The translations under genes were made by a program, and so were the position numbers. The notes below the pieces were generated by a model. That model had not been told where the DNA came from. It saw nothing but the letters and a program-made list of their open reading frames with translations, and searched no databases. Shown here piece by piece: positions 36,677 through 46,406 of a stretch of DNA of 64,000 nt (positions within the stretch are counted from its first letter, which is position 1; every line of letters begins with the position of its first letter). Origin of the DNA: Staphylococcus simiae (GTDB lineage: Bacteria; Bacillota; Bacilli; Staphylococcales; Staphylococcaceae); contig NZ_PPQR01000022.1 of assembly GCF_002902085.1 (NCBI RefSeq), positions 16,076 to 80,075 on the forward strand, written 5' to 3'.

Positions 36677-37891
36677 ATGGAAGAATTACAAATTAGTAAA
36701 CGATTAATTATGACACCTGGTCCAGTTAGTGTTGACCCACGTGTGTCTCAAGCGATGTCTAATACTATTTTAGGACAATTTGATTATGAATTCGTTGACA
36801 TTATGAACAAAACAATGTCATTAATCCGCGAATCTTTTCTAACACATAATCAATGGTCATTCCCAATTGACGGTACAAGTCGCGCCGGTTTGGAAGCTGT
36901 GATTGCAAGTATAGTTAAACCTGGAGATGTCGTACTAGTACCTATCATTGGTCGCTTTGGCTATTTATTCACAGAATTAGTTACACGAGCTGGTGGTATT
37001 GTTCATAACATTCAAAAGCCAATGGGCGAAGTATTTGAACAACAAGAAATTATTGATGCTTTAGATGAAGTTAAACCAAAAGTACTAGCAATTGTACACG
37101 GTGAAACGTCTACAGGCCGTTTACAACCTATTGATCAATTAGGTAAAGCATGTAGAGAACGTGGCATTTTCTCCGTTGTCGATGCCGTAGCTACATATTT
37201 AGGCACTGTGATTCCTGTTGACGATTGGGAATTAGATGCCGTTATTGGTGGCGCACAAAAATGTTTAGCTGTACCTTCTGGCATTACACCGATTACTTTT
37301 AATGATCGTTTTAGTGAAGAAATTAATAAGCGTAAACGTGTAGAATTAGGTATTACAACAAATGAAGATAATGAAGATGATACGTTTATACGTAGTAACT
37401 ATTTAGATTTAACACAATTACAAGATTATTGGAGTAGCAAACGCTTAAATCACCACACTGAAGCAACAGCTATGCTTTATGGTTTATATACGGGTTTGCG
37501 ATTAGCAATTGAAGAAGGTGTTCATGCACGAGCTGAACGTCATGAATATCATCACGAAGGTTTAAAACGTGCGTTAGAAGCATTAGGTTTATCTATCTTT
37601 GGAGATGCTGATAATGAAATGAAGATGGTTATTTGTGTCAATATTCCTGAGGGTATTGATGATGCTCAATTCAGAAATGGTTTATTACACAATTTCGGTG
37701 TAGAGATTGCTGCATCATTTGGTGAATTAACTGGTAAAATTTGGAGAATTGGTCTAATGGGTTATGTAGTGAATAAACAAAACTTATTATCTTTCTTATC
37801 TATTTTCTCAGTGTACTTACAACAACAAGGTGTAAAAGGTTTGGATCCTGCAAAAGCGATGCAAACATTAATCGATTATTATAATGACTAA
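36677..37891 (+). CDS. pucG: (S)-ureidoglycine:glyoxylate aminotransferase, PucG type
   Basis: A 404-residue class-V PLP aminotransferase. It matches the B. subtilis PucG pattern: LIMTPGPVSVDPRV, VLGQFD-like TILGQFDYEF, FPIDGTSRAGLEAV, VHGETSTGRLQPI, SVVDAVATYLG and GGAQKCLAVPSG with the PLP lysine K195, then YWSSKRLNHHTEA. PucG transfers the amino group of ureidoglycine to glyoxylate, producing glycine and oxalurate. Most relatives are alanine- or serine-glyoxylate aminotransferases, but YWSxRRLNHHTEAT-type sequence and the allantoin genes 21-22 kb away favour PucG. The gene is monocistronic: TTGTTT (36616) and TATGAT (36638) are a candidate promoter. Confidence 0.85.
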   Translation: MEELQISKRLIMTPGPVSVDPRVSQAMSNTILGQFDYEFVDIMNKTMSLIRESFLTHNQWSFPIDGTSRAGLEAVIASIVKPGDVVLVPIIGRFGYLFTELVTRAGGIVHNIQKPMGEVFEQQEIIDALDEVKPKVLAIVHGETSTGRLQPIDQLGKACRERGIFSVVDAVATYLGTVIPVDDWELDAVIGGAQKCLAVPSGITPITFNDRFSEEINKRKRVELGITTNEDNEDDTFIRSNYLDLTQLQDYWSSKRLNHHTEATAMLYGLYTGLRLAIEEGVHARAERHEYHHEGLKRALEALGLSIFGDADNEMKMVICVNIPEGIDDAQFRNGLLHNFGVEIAASFGELTGKIWRIGLMGYVVNKQNLLSFLSIFSVYLQQQGVKGLDPAKAMQTLIDYYND

Positions 37892-37898
37892 TTAATTC

Positions 37899-37972
37899 AA
37901 TACGTCATGGGAGTGGGTCAGAAATCATTGTTTCAAAACAAATTATTTCGTAGCCCCAACCTCATGACGTAC
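37899..37972 (+). terminator. Terminator of pucG
   Basis: A long imperfect hairpin has outer arms TACGTCATG and CATGACGTA and is followed by CTTTTATTTTAT. Its inner part, TTCGTAGCCCCAACC, resembles a fragment of the STAR-like repeats. Confidence 0.7.
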
Positions 37973-38080
37973 TTTTATTTTATCAATCCTTTTTCTCCTA
38001 TCCATGAATCACTTAACATTCAACCAACAGAAGCTTACATGTTATGATATGACTAAAGATATTCTAAGGAGCGAAGTCTT

Positions 38081-38995
38081 ATGACCAATCATGTTGTTAT
38101 TTTAGGTTCAACAAATGTAGATCAATTTTTAACTGTTGAGCGATATGCTAAACCTGGTGAAACGTTGCATATTGAAGAAGCACAGCAACCCTATGGTGGT
38201 GGCAAAGGTGCTAACCAAGCTATTGCAACTGCTCGTATGAATTCACACACCACTTTTATCACTAAAATTGGTAAAGATGGTATCGCCAACTTTATGCTTG
38301 ATGATTTTAACAAGGCTAATATCGATACGTCCTATGTCTTCGAATCTGAAGATACAAAAACAGGTCAAGCATTTATTACTGTCGATTCACAAGGTCAAAA
38401 TATGATTTATGTCTATGGCGGTGCTAACATGACTATCGATGAGTCTGATGTGATGACAGCACAAGATGCCATTATCAATGCAGACTTTATCGTTGCACAA
38501 TTAGAAGTGCCAATTCCTGCGATTACTAAAGCATTTGAAATTGCTAGGCAACACGGTGTCACAACTATACTTAATCCGGCACCAGCTAAAGATTTACCAC
38601 AATCATTGTTGAAATTAATCGACATTATCATTCCTAATGAAACTGAAGCTGAAGTATTATCAGGTTTAGCTGTAACTGATGAGCAATCTATGATTGATAA
38701 TGCCAATTACTTTTTATCTCTTGGTATCAAGACGGTCTTGATTACACTGGGTGAACAAGGTACTTATTTTGCAACGCAACATGACCATCAACTGATTAAA
38801 GCTTATAAAGTTAAAGCAATTGATACTACAGCTGCTGGTGATACATTTATCGGTGCCTTTGTCAGCAAGCTAACTAAAGAGATGGATAATCTAGCAGAAG
38901 CGATAGATTTTGGGAATAAAGCGAGCGCTTTAACTGTCCAAAAATCTGGCGCACAATCATCTATCCCACTTGCTAGTGATATCTCAAATAATTAA
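38081..38995 (+). CDS. rbsK: Ribokinase
   Basis: A 304-residue PfkB-family kinase. Signatures are GSTNVDQFLTVERYAKPGET at the N-terminus, PYGGGKGANQAIATARM near residue 40, and DTTAAGDTFIGAFVSKL near 250 with the catalytic Asp. It phosphorylates D-ribose to ribose 5-phosphate. In S. aureus rbsK is followed by rbsD and rbsU; here a terminator and an unrelated permease follow, so the mutarotase and uptake genes are absent from this spot. AAGGAG precedes the ATG. It may serve ribose from nucleoside breakdown. Confidence 0.9.
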   Translation: MTNHVVILGSTNVDQFLTVERYAKPGETLHIEEAQQPYGGGKGANQAIATARMNSHTTFITKIGKDGIANFMLDDFNKANIDTSYVFESEDTKTGQAFITVDSQGQNMIYVYGGANMTIDESDVMTAQDAIINADFIVAQLEVPIPAITKAFEIARQHGVTTILNPAPAKDLPQSLLKLIDIIIPNETEAEVLSGLAVTDEQSMIDNANYFLSLGIKTVLITLGEQGTYFATQHDHQLIKAYKVKAIDTTAAGDTFIGAFVSKLTKEMDNLAEAIDFGNKASALTVQKSGAQSSIPLASDISNN

Positions 38996-39014
38996 CTACT
39001 GTTACGACACCATT

Positions 39015-39090
39015 AGAACATAGTTCAAGCAAGCTATACTGTGATTAACATGATCACGTTAGCCTTTGCTCACACTATGTTCTTTTTTGT
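39015..39090 (+). terminator. Terminator of rbsK
   Basis: The stem AGAACATAGT pairs with ACTATGTTCT around a long loop that itself contains a TGATCA-type hairpin, and is followed by TTTTTT. Confidence 0.75.
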
Positions 39091-39422
39091 TTCTGTAACA
39101 AATTGGACTGATCGTTTAGATGCTTTCTATTTACGTTTAATCAATAAGACAAAAATCAGAACATACTTTTATTAAACACTCTATTCCCCACCTCAACTGT
39201 TCTAACATTATTTTATAATTCACACTACATTTATATTTCTATATTTAAACTATCAACTTTAAAAAATATTCCGTACTTTATTATAATTTTTATATAAAAA
39301 ATTACGTGTGAATTATTGTAATTTTCAGACAATTAGTGTAATGTAACTTTAGTGGTATAAAGGGTTAAATTAAATCTTGAATCTGACGATTGTCAGTTCA
39401 ACAACAGGGGGAGATGTCATTT
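39091..39422. other. Upstream region of the amino-acid permease
   Basis: It holds a decayed fragment of a STAR-like left end (CAAATTGGACTGAT, about 39099-39112), AT-rich sequence, the CodY box at 39320-39334 and a likely -10 at GTATAAAG near 39355. Confidence 0.5.
39320..39334 (+). promoter_or_regulatory. CodY box upstream of the amino-acid permease
   Basis: AATTTTCAGACAATT differs from the CodY consensus AATTTTCWGAAAATT at one of 15 positions. It lies about 90 bp before the permease start and just upstream of the likely promoter, so CodY repression in amino-acid-rich conditions is predicted. Confidence 0.78.
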
Positions 39423-40784
39423 ATGACAAACGAATTAAAAAGAGATTTAAGTAATAGACATATTCAATTAATCGCAATCGGCGGTGCAATTGGAACGGGT
39501 TTATTCTTTGGTTCAGGTAACACGATTTCAAAAGCAGGTCCATCTATTTTATTCACCTATATGATTGTTGGGTTCTTTTTATTTTTATTTATGCGTGCTA
39601 TGGGTGAAATGTTATTAGCTAGAACTCATTTCAAATCATTTCCAGATATTGCACACGAATATTTAGGTCCATTCGCTGGTTTCATCGTCGGTTGGTCTTA
39701 TTGGATGTCTTGGGTCATTACTGTTATGGCTGATGTTACGGCTATTTCACAATACATAAAATATTTCAATCCCAATATTCCAGCATGGTTAACATGTTTT
39801 TCAGTCATATTATTACTTTTAGCCCTTAATTTAACTAGTACAAAGGTCTTTGGTGAACTCGAATTTTGGTTTTCACTTATTAAGGTAGTAACGATTATTG
39901 CACTTATCGTTGTAGGAATTGTCATGGTCTTATTAGCATTTAAATCACCTTCTGGTAATACAGCAAGTTTTAGTAACTTATATTCACATGGCGGTATGTT
40001 CCCTCATGGTACACTTGGTTTCTTAATGTCATTCCAAATGGCAGTATTTGCCTTTACAGGTATCGAATTTATCGGTATTACAGCTGGTGAGACTAAAGAT
40101 CCACAGAAATCTTTACCACGAGCAATTAACAGTGTGCCTTTACGTATTATCATTTTTTATGTAGGGGCACTCGCAGTGATTATGATGATCGTACCTTGGA
40201 ATCAAATCAACCCAGCCAACAGTCCATTTGTAGGATTATTTGCTTTAGCAGGGATTCCCTTTGCAGCAACGTTAATTAATTTCGTTGTCTTGACTGCAGC
40301 TGCTTCATCAGCTAATAGCGGTATCTTTGCGAATAGTCGTGTCCTCTTTGGTTTAGGTGATAAGAAACAAGCGCCAGAAGCAATGCATCAATTGTCACGT
40401 AGAGGTATCCCGCAAAATGCCCTATTTGTCACATGTGGTTTAATCTCTATTACAGTTCTATTAAACCTTATTATTCCAAACGCCGAACAAGTCTTTGTCT
40501 ACATTACGTCAGTAGCAACTTCAATTACACTCGTTGTATGGTCACTGATTGTTATTGCTTATATTAGTTATATGAAAAAAGATAAAGCACTACATGCTGC
40601 AAGTACTTTTAAATTACCAGGTGGTATTGTTTCTGCCTATGCAGTTGTCACTTTCTTTATCTTTATCATTATCGTCTTAATGTTCAATGCTGATACACGT
40701 ATAGGTCTTATTTTATCTCCTATTTGGTATATTGGATTAACCATCGCTTATCATTTAAACAAAAAAAGACTACAACTTAATTAA
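39423..40784 (+). CDS. Amino-acid permease (AAT family, APC superfamily)
   Basis: A 453-residue transporter with 12 membrane segments. The N-terminal signature LKRDLSNRHIQLIAIGGAIGTGLFFGSG is the AAT-family hallmark. Further matches are FTGIEFIGITAGETKDPQKSLPRAI near 215 and ANSGIFANSRVLFGLG near 295. Relatives carry D-Ala, D-Ser and Gly (CycA/AapA), aromatic amino acids or proline; the substrate is not decided here. ATG 39423 follows GGGGGAG at 8-9 nt; earlier in-frame ATGs overlap that site. A CodY box supports a role in amino-acid nutrition. Confidence 0.88.
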   Translation: MTNELKRDLSNRHIQLIAIGGAIGTGLFFGSGNTISKAGPSILFTYMIVGFFLFLFMRAMGEMLLARTHFKSFPDIAHEYLGPFAGFIVGWSYWMSWVITVMADVTAISQYIKYFNPNIPAWLTCFSVILLLLALNLTSTKVFGELEFWFSLIKVVTIIALIVVGIVMVLLAFKSPSGNTASFSNLYSHGGMFPHGTLGFLMSFQMAVFAFTGIEFIGITAGETKDPQKSLPRAINSVPLRIIIFYVGALAVIMMIVPWNQINPANSPFVGLFALAGIPFAATLINFVVLTAAASSANSGIFANSRVLFGLGDKKQAPEAMHQLSRRGIPQNALFVTCGLISITVLLNLIIPNAEQVFVYITSVATSITLVVWSLIVIAYISYMKKDKALHAASTFKLPGGIVSAYAVVTFFIFIIIVLMFNADTRIGLILSPIWYIGLTIAYHLNKKRLQLN

Positions 40785-40898
40785 CTACATTGAGATAACA
40801 GCATGATTGATTAATCTTCAATTTGTTTCATTTCTAAAATTAATTTGTGACAAGTTATTGTAATTTTCAAAATATCCTAGCTTTCGTATGTGTTTATG

Positions 40899-40921
40899 CT
40901 ATATTAGTGATAATGATTATC
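40899..40921 (+). promoter_or_regulatory. Fur box on the methyltransferase promoter
   Basis: TGATAATGATTATCA (40907-40921) is a perfect 7-1-7 Fur site. It begins 3 bp after an extended -10, TGC-TATATT (40896-40904). Fur bound with iron would cover the transcription start. Confidence 0.85.
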
Positions 40922-40940
40922 ATTAAGGAGGCATATCATT

Positions 40941-41696
40941 ATGTCGAAAGAAGCTGGACACACATTTTTAGCTAAATTAGGTAAGACTAGATTACGCCCA
41001 GGTGGTAAAAAGGCCACTGATTGGCTCATTCAGCAAGGTCACTTTTCATCTCAAAAACGTGTATTAGAAGTAGCATGTAATATGTGTACTACATCTATCT
41101 ACCTTGCTCAAACTTATGGTTGCCATATCGATGCGGTAGATTTAAATAATAAAGCGTTAAATAAAGCACGTAATAATATTTCTAAAGCTAAGTTAGAGCA
41201 TCTCATTGATGTGCAACAAGCAAATGCGATGCAACTACCATTTGAAGATAATTCGTTTGATATTATCTTAAACGAGGCAATGTTAACAATGTTGCCTGTC
41301 AAAGCTAAAGAAAAAGCTTTAGCTGAATACTATCGAGTATTAAAACCTGGTGGTGTATTGCTAACACACGATATTGTAATTACCAATGAAGATAAAAAAG
41401 ACGCTATCATTGAGCAATTATCATCAGCAATCAATGTAAATGTGTCACCACAAATTAAAAATGATTGGTTAGCATTATATAACAATGCAGGCTTTAACAA
41501 TATCAAATTTAATAATGGCCCTATGTCATTAATGACACCTAAAGGTATGATCTATGATGAAGGATTGTTAGGTACTGTTAAAATCATTAAAAATGCACTA
41601 AAAAAAGACAATAGACCGATGTTCTTTACAATGTTTAAAACAATGTCGAAATTGCGCAAAGATATGAACTATATCGTCTTTGCAGCTAAAAAATAA
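40941..41696 (+). CDS. Fur-controlled class I SAM-dependent methyltransferase
   Basis: A 251-residue Rossmann-fold methyltransferase. Motif I is unusual: VLEVACNMCTTSIYLAQ, with Asn-Met-Cys where Gly-x-Gly is normal. Motif II is HIDAVDLNNKAL with the ribose-binding Asp. Post-motif features are DVQQANAMQLPFEDNSFDIILNEAM and the YRVLKPGGVLLTHD block. The C-terminal 60 residues could bind the substrate. AAGGAGG precedes the ATG. It is monocistronic with a strong terminator. The perfect Fur box predicts induction by iron starvation. The target (a small molecule, tetrapyrrole or siderophore precursor) is unknown. Confidence 0.82.
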   Translation: MSKEAGHTFLAKLGKTRLRPGGKKATDWLIQQGHFSSQKRVLEVACNMCTTSIYLAQTYGCHIDAVDLNNKALNKARNNISKAKLEHLIDVQQANAMQLPFEDNSFDIILNEAMLTMLPVKAKEKALAEYYRVLKPGGVLLTHDIVITNEDKKDAIIEQLSSAINVNVSPQIKNDWLALYNNAGFNNIKFNNGPMSLMTPKGMIYDEGLLGTVKIIKNALKKDNRPMFFTMFKTMSKLRKDMNYIVFAAKK

Positions 41697-41703
41697 TATA
41701 AAT

Positions 41704-41746
41704 AAGGAGTTCTGAGACGCGTTATTCGTCCCAGAACTCCTTTTTA
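41704..41746 (+). terminator. Terminator of the methyltransferase
   Basis: The stem AAGGAGTTCTG pairs with CAGAACTCCTT, with TTTT following. It directly abuts repeat element I, as the brnQ terminator abuts element D. Confidence 0.9.
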
Positions 41747-41748
41747 TT

Positions 41749-42038
41749 GGTTCTCTATTTTTCAGGACTGATAAATAAAAAATGAATAATTTAATATATA
41801 AATTGTTTTGAAGCCGAAACTCCTGAGGGAGCAGTGCTAGTCGAAGACCGGGGCCCCAACACAAAGAAACTGATGAATCAGTTTCTACAAACCATGCAAG
41901 TTGGGGTAGGCTGAGACAGCACCCTAGGAAGGGACCCAACACAGAAAAACTGGTTATCCAGTTTTTTCATGCAATGCAAGTTGGGCATAGCGAGGCTTAA
42001 AAAATAATTATGTATCAGTCCAATTGGGGAGAGAACCT
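41749..42038 (-). repeat. STAR-like composite element I (inverted orientation)
   Basis: A 290-bp element from GGTTCTCT (41749) to AGAGAACC (42038) with clear inverted ends, TTTTTCAGGACTGATAAATAA and TATCAGTCC. Two modules lie inside: CCCCAAC/GTTGGGG (41854-41906) and CCCAAC/GTTGGG (41935-41985), each around a palindrome (GAAACTGA/TCAGTTTC and AAAAACTGG/CCAGTTTTT). Confidence 0.9.
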
Positions 42039-42056
42039 TTTTATTATAGTTTCACT

Positions 42057-42863
42057 TTATGCTTCATATAAATCTAACAATGTATTCAACGTGTGTATAA
42101 CACCATTATGCTGATTTGATTTTGCAATTATATCAGCATGTTCTTTTAACTCCGGATATGCATTATCCATCGCAACCCTTGTATCAGCTACCTTAAATAA
42201 TTCAATATCATTCAAACCATCACCGAAGACAATTGTTTCACTAGCATCTACACCTAAGCGTTGTTGCAAATGTTCAATTGTTGAACCTTTATGCACACCT
42301 TTTTTGGCAATATCAATCCACTCTGCATCAGCTGCCACAATATATAAACGATCTTCAAAGTCTTTTAAATAAGTGGCATTATCAATACACGCTTTGTTAG
42401 CATCATGTACAGTCACTTTGACAAAGTCTTCACTAATGTCACTATAATCAGCAATATATTCCACATTTTCATAAGAGCCATGCACGATTTTCTGTTCGGC
42501 ATCACTGATACCACGCTGAACATATGCTCTTTTATCAGTACACACAATGATCGTTTGTTGCGGATCAATATGACGTAAACGTTCAATTAATTCTAGTCCT
42601 AATTCTTTGTTAAATGTTTCAGCCCAAATTGTTTGATGATTATATTGAATACGCGTTGCACTATCACCAACAATATAAGTATCTTGTTCTATACCATCTA
42701 ATATTCGAGCAACTCTTTCACATTGTTTTCCCGTACAAAAAGCAAATGTTATATCATTACGTTGACATCTAGCTTTTAATTGTTGACATGCGTCATGATG
42801 AATATCGCCTTGTGGATTTAAAAATGTTCCATCCATATCAGTAACAACCAATTTTAACTTCAT
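42057..42863 (-). CDS. HAD-superfamily Cof-type sugar phosphatase
   Basis: A 268-residue HAD-IIB (Cof-like) hydrolase. Motif I is LVVTDMDGTFLNP (nucleophile Asp), motif II AFCTGKQ, the motif III lysine lies in KKGVHKGSTIEHL, and motif IV is VFGDGLNDIELF. Such enzymes dephosphorylate sugar phosphates or flavin and PLP-type compounds. ATG 42863 is preferred since AAGGAG is 11 nt away, while the GTG at 42875 overlaps it. It is the third gene of the beta-glucoside operon, 23 bp after bglA, suggesting removal of excess phosphosugar. Confidence 0.88.
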   Translation of the reverse strand: MKLKLVVTDMDGTFLNPQGDIHHDACQQLKARCQRNDITFAFCTGKQCERVARILDGIEQDTYIVGDSATRIQYNHQTIWAETFNKELGLELIERLRHIDPQQTIIVCTDKRAYVQRGISDAEQKIVHGSYENVEYIADYSDISEDFVKVTVHDANKACIDNATYLKDFEDRLYIVAADAEWIDIAKKGVHKGSTIEHLQQRLGVDASETIVFGDGLNDIELFKVADTRVAMDNAYPELKEHADIIAKSNQHNGVIHTLNTLLDLYEA

Positions 42864-42886
42864 TATCGATGACACTCCTTGGATAA

Positions 42887-44329
<1,443 letters not shown>

Positions 44330-44340
44330 CTATCTCTCCT

Positions 44341-46269
44341 TTATTTTTTAATAATCGTTAACAATTGTTCCTGTGGCTCAATCATTTCTTTGTCACTAAC
44401 TATAACATCTTCAAAATCTGCTGAATTGGTAACAATAACTAATGTTACAGTGTCATAGCCTTGTTTCTTGATTAAGTCTTTATCAAATTGAATTAACGCT
44501 TGTCCTGCTTTAACATGTTCGCCGTCGCTAACAAAGACTTCAAAACCGTCACCGTTCATATTCACGGTATCTAGTCCTATATGAATCAATACTTCTGCAC
44601 CAGACTCTGATTTTAGACCAATGGCATGTTTTGAAGGAGCAATCATAGTCACCGTACCTTCAAACGGTGCGCTAACTGTTGTATCTACTATCGGTTCTAT
44701 ACCGACACCTTTACCCATCATTTCTTCACTGAAAATAGGATCAGCAACGTTTTTTAATAACACCTTATTACCAGCAAGTGGTGCTAAGACATTTATTTCC
44801 AACGGTTGATTAGTTACTTCATCGTCATTCGTATCTTCAGCTTTATTTGTCATTGCGTTATCATTAATATCTGCTGAGTCCACTTCTTCAGTTGTATCTT
44901 GTCCATATCCTAACAACTGAATTGCAACGATTGGTAAGACGAAAGCAATTAACGCACCAATAATAATGCCCCAAATGGACCCTGGATTGTGACTACTGTA
45001 GCCATTAACAATCGTTATTGGCCCAGGTAATCCAGCATACGCATAATATTTAGGATTAAAGAAACTAGCTACAAAGGCACCAATGGCACCACTGATACAA
45101 GCAATGATGAAAGGTTTTTTAAATCTTAAGTTCACACCATACATCGCTGGCTCTGTAATACCGAAAATACCTGTAATACCTGCTGAAGAGGCAATACGTT
45201 TAATTGATAATTGTTTAGATTTAATTAACACACCTACAACTGCGCCAACTTGAGAAACAACTGCGATTGTTTGAAATGCCTGGAATGAATCGCTCTTATA
45301 TTGTTCAAAGTTCGCCAATACCATTGGCGTGATGCCCCAATGTACGCCGAAAATAACGAATACTTGCCAGAAACCACCAATGAGCGTACCTGCTAACCAT
45401 GGCGCTACATCAACTAGTGCATTATAACCACTTGCAATACCATGCGCGACTAGAGTTGATAATGGCCCAATAATTAATAATGTAAGTGGCACCATAATGA
45501 CAATTGCAAAAAATGGCGTGAATAGTGGGCGAACCACTTCGTGAATCGTCTTATTAAGAAACTTTTCAACATATGATAAGACCCACACTAAAATTAATGG
45601 TGGTAAGACACTAGACGTATATGTCGTTTCAGATAACGGAATACCAATAAAATTGACCGCCTGTCCTTGTCCAATTTTAGTGATTAGTGCTGTTAAATCT
45701 GGACTAACAAGCGCAGCATTACAAGCAATGGCTATATAGACATTAACATTAAAGTGCTTCGCTGCTGTTATTGCAATGAAAATCGGTAAAAACGTAAATG
45801 GTGCCCATGAAATAAAGTTAAATACTTGATACGTCCCAGTCTTTTCAAAAGCTGGTGCAATTAAATTAATAATAATTAATAAACCTTGTAAAATACCTGC
45901 CGCTGCTAAAATATAAATAAATGGTGCAAATACTGCAGACATTGTGGCAATGACTCTATTTAAGATGGATTGTTTTTCGCCACTATCATTATTACTACTG
46001 TCACTTTGCTGTTGGTTATCTCCTAATTGATCTTCAAATGCTTGATAAACATTACTGACAGCATTCCCTATGACCACTTGGAATTGTCCATTATTTTCAA
46101 CAACCGTTACAACTCCATCCAATTGTTCTACTTCCTTTTTGGCTGTTGGAATTGAACGTTTCATTACAATTCGCAATCTCGTTGCACAATGTGATACTTT
46201 TACTACATTCTCTTCTCCACCTATACGTTGAAGAATTTGTTCTGCTAATACCTTATTTTTATCTTCCAA
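44341..46269 (-). CDS. bglF: Beta-glucoside PTS transporter, IIBCA
   Basis: A 642-residue fused PTS permease. The IIB domain (1-85) has the phosphorylated Cys in VKVSHCATRLRI. The IIC domain (about 105-460) has 10 hydrophobic segments with GITEPAMYGVNLRFKKPF. An acidic linker (465-500) follows, then the IIA domain (500-640) with the phospho-His in VLIHIGLDTVNMNG. It imports and phosphorylates aryl- or beta-glucosides. First gene of bglF-bglA-HAD, controlled from the promoter at 46,308-46,336. Confidence 0.93.
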   Translation of the reverse strand: MEDKNKVLAEQILQRIGGEENVVKVSHCATRLRIVMKRSIPTAKKEVEQLDGVVTVVENNGQFQVVIGNAVSNVYQAFEDQLGDNQQQSDSSNNDSGEKQSILNRVIATMSAVFAPFIYILAAAGILQGLLIIINLIAPAFEKTGTYQVFNFISWAPFTFLPIFIAITAAKHFNVNVYIAIACNAALVSPDLTALITKIGQGQAVNFIGIPLSETTYTSSVLPPLILVWVLSYVEKFLNKTIHEVVRPLFTPFFAIVIMVPLTLLIIGPLSTLVAHGIASGYNALVDVAPWLAGTLIGGFWQVFVIFGVHWGITPMVLANFEQYKSDSFQAFQTIAVVSQVGAVVGVLIKSKQLSIKRIASSAGITGIFGITEPAMYGVNLRFKKPFIIACISGAIGAFVASFFNPKYYAYAGLPGPITIVNGYSSHNPGSIWGIIIGALIAFVLPIVAIQLLGYGQDTTEEVDSADINDNAMTNKAEDTNDDEVTNQPLEINVLAPLAGNKVLLKNVADPIFSEEMMGKGVGIEPIVDTTVSAPFEGTVTMIAPSKHAIGLKSESGAEVLIHIGLDTVNMNGDGFEVFVSDGEHVKAGQALIQFDKDLIKKQGYDTVTLVIVTNSADFEDVIVSDKEMIEPQEQLLTIIKK

Positions 46270-46289
46270 TGGTATCGCCTCCCATTTTT

Positions 46290-46371
46290 TGAAAACGCTT
46301 TACTTAAATTATAATTGTACCGGTTCAATTTGTAAATACCGTTACAAATAAAATAAGCACCATGATATAAT
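46290..46371. promoter_or_regulatory. Divergent bgl/gntR control region with two operators and cre
   Basis: The bglF promoter (reverse strand) has -35 TTTACA (46336-46331), a 17-bp spacer and -10 TATAAT (46313-46308). An 18-bp near-palindrome, AATTGTACCGGTTCAATT (46313-46330), fills the spacer. A second inverted repeat, TTTGTAA-ATACCG-TTACAAA (46329-46348), covers its -35. The gntR promoter has an extended -10, TGA-TATAAT (46363-46371). A cre-like TGAAAACGCTTTAC (46290-46303) lies downstream of the bglF -10. Confidence 0.82.
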
Positions 46372-46406
46372 AACTTCATATGATATTGAAAAGAGGTTGT
46401 CACAAT

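Noticed and set aside
40860..40875. CodY box before the methyltransferase
   Set aside because: At least three mismatches to the 15-bp consensus, in a strongly AT-rich region; the Fur box explains control better.
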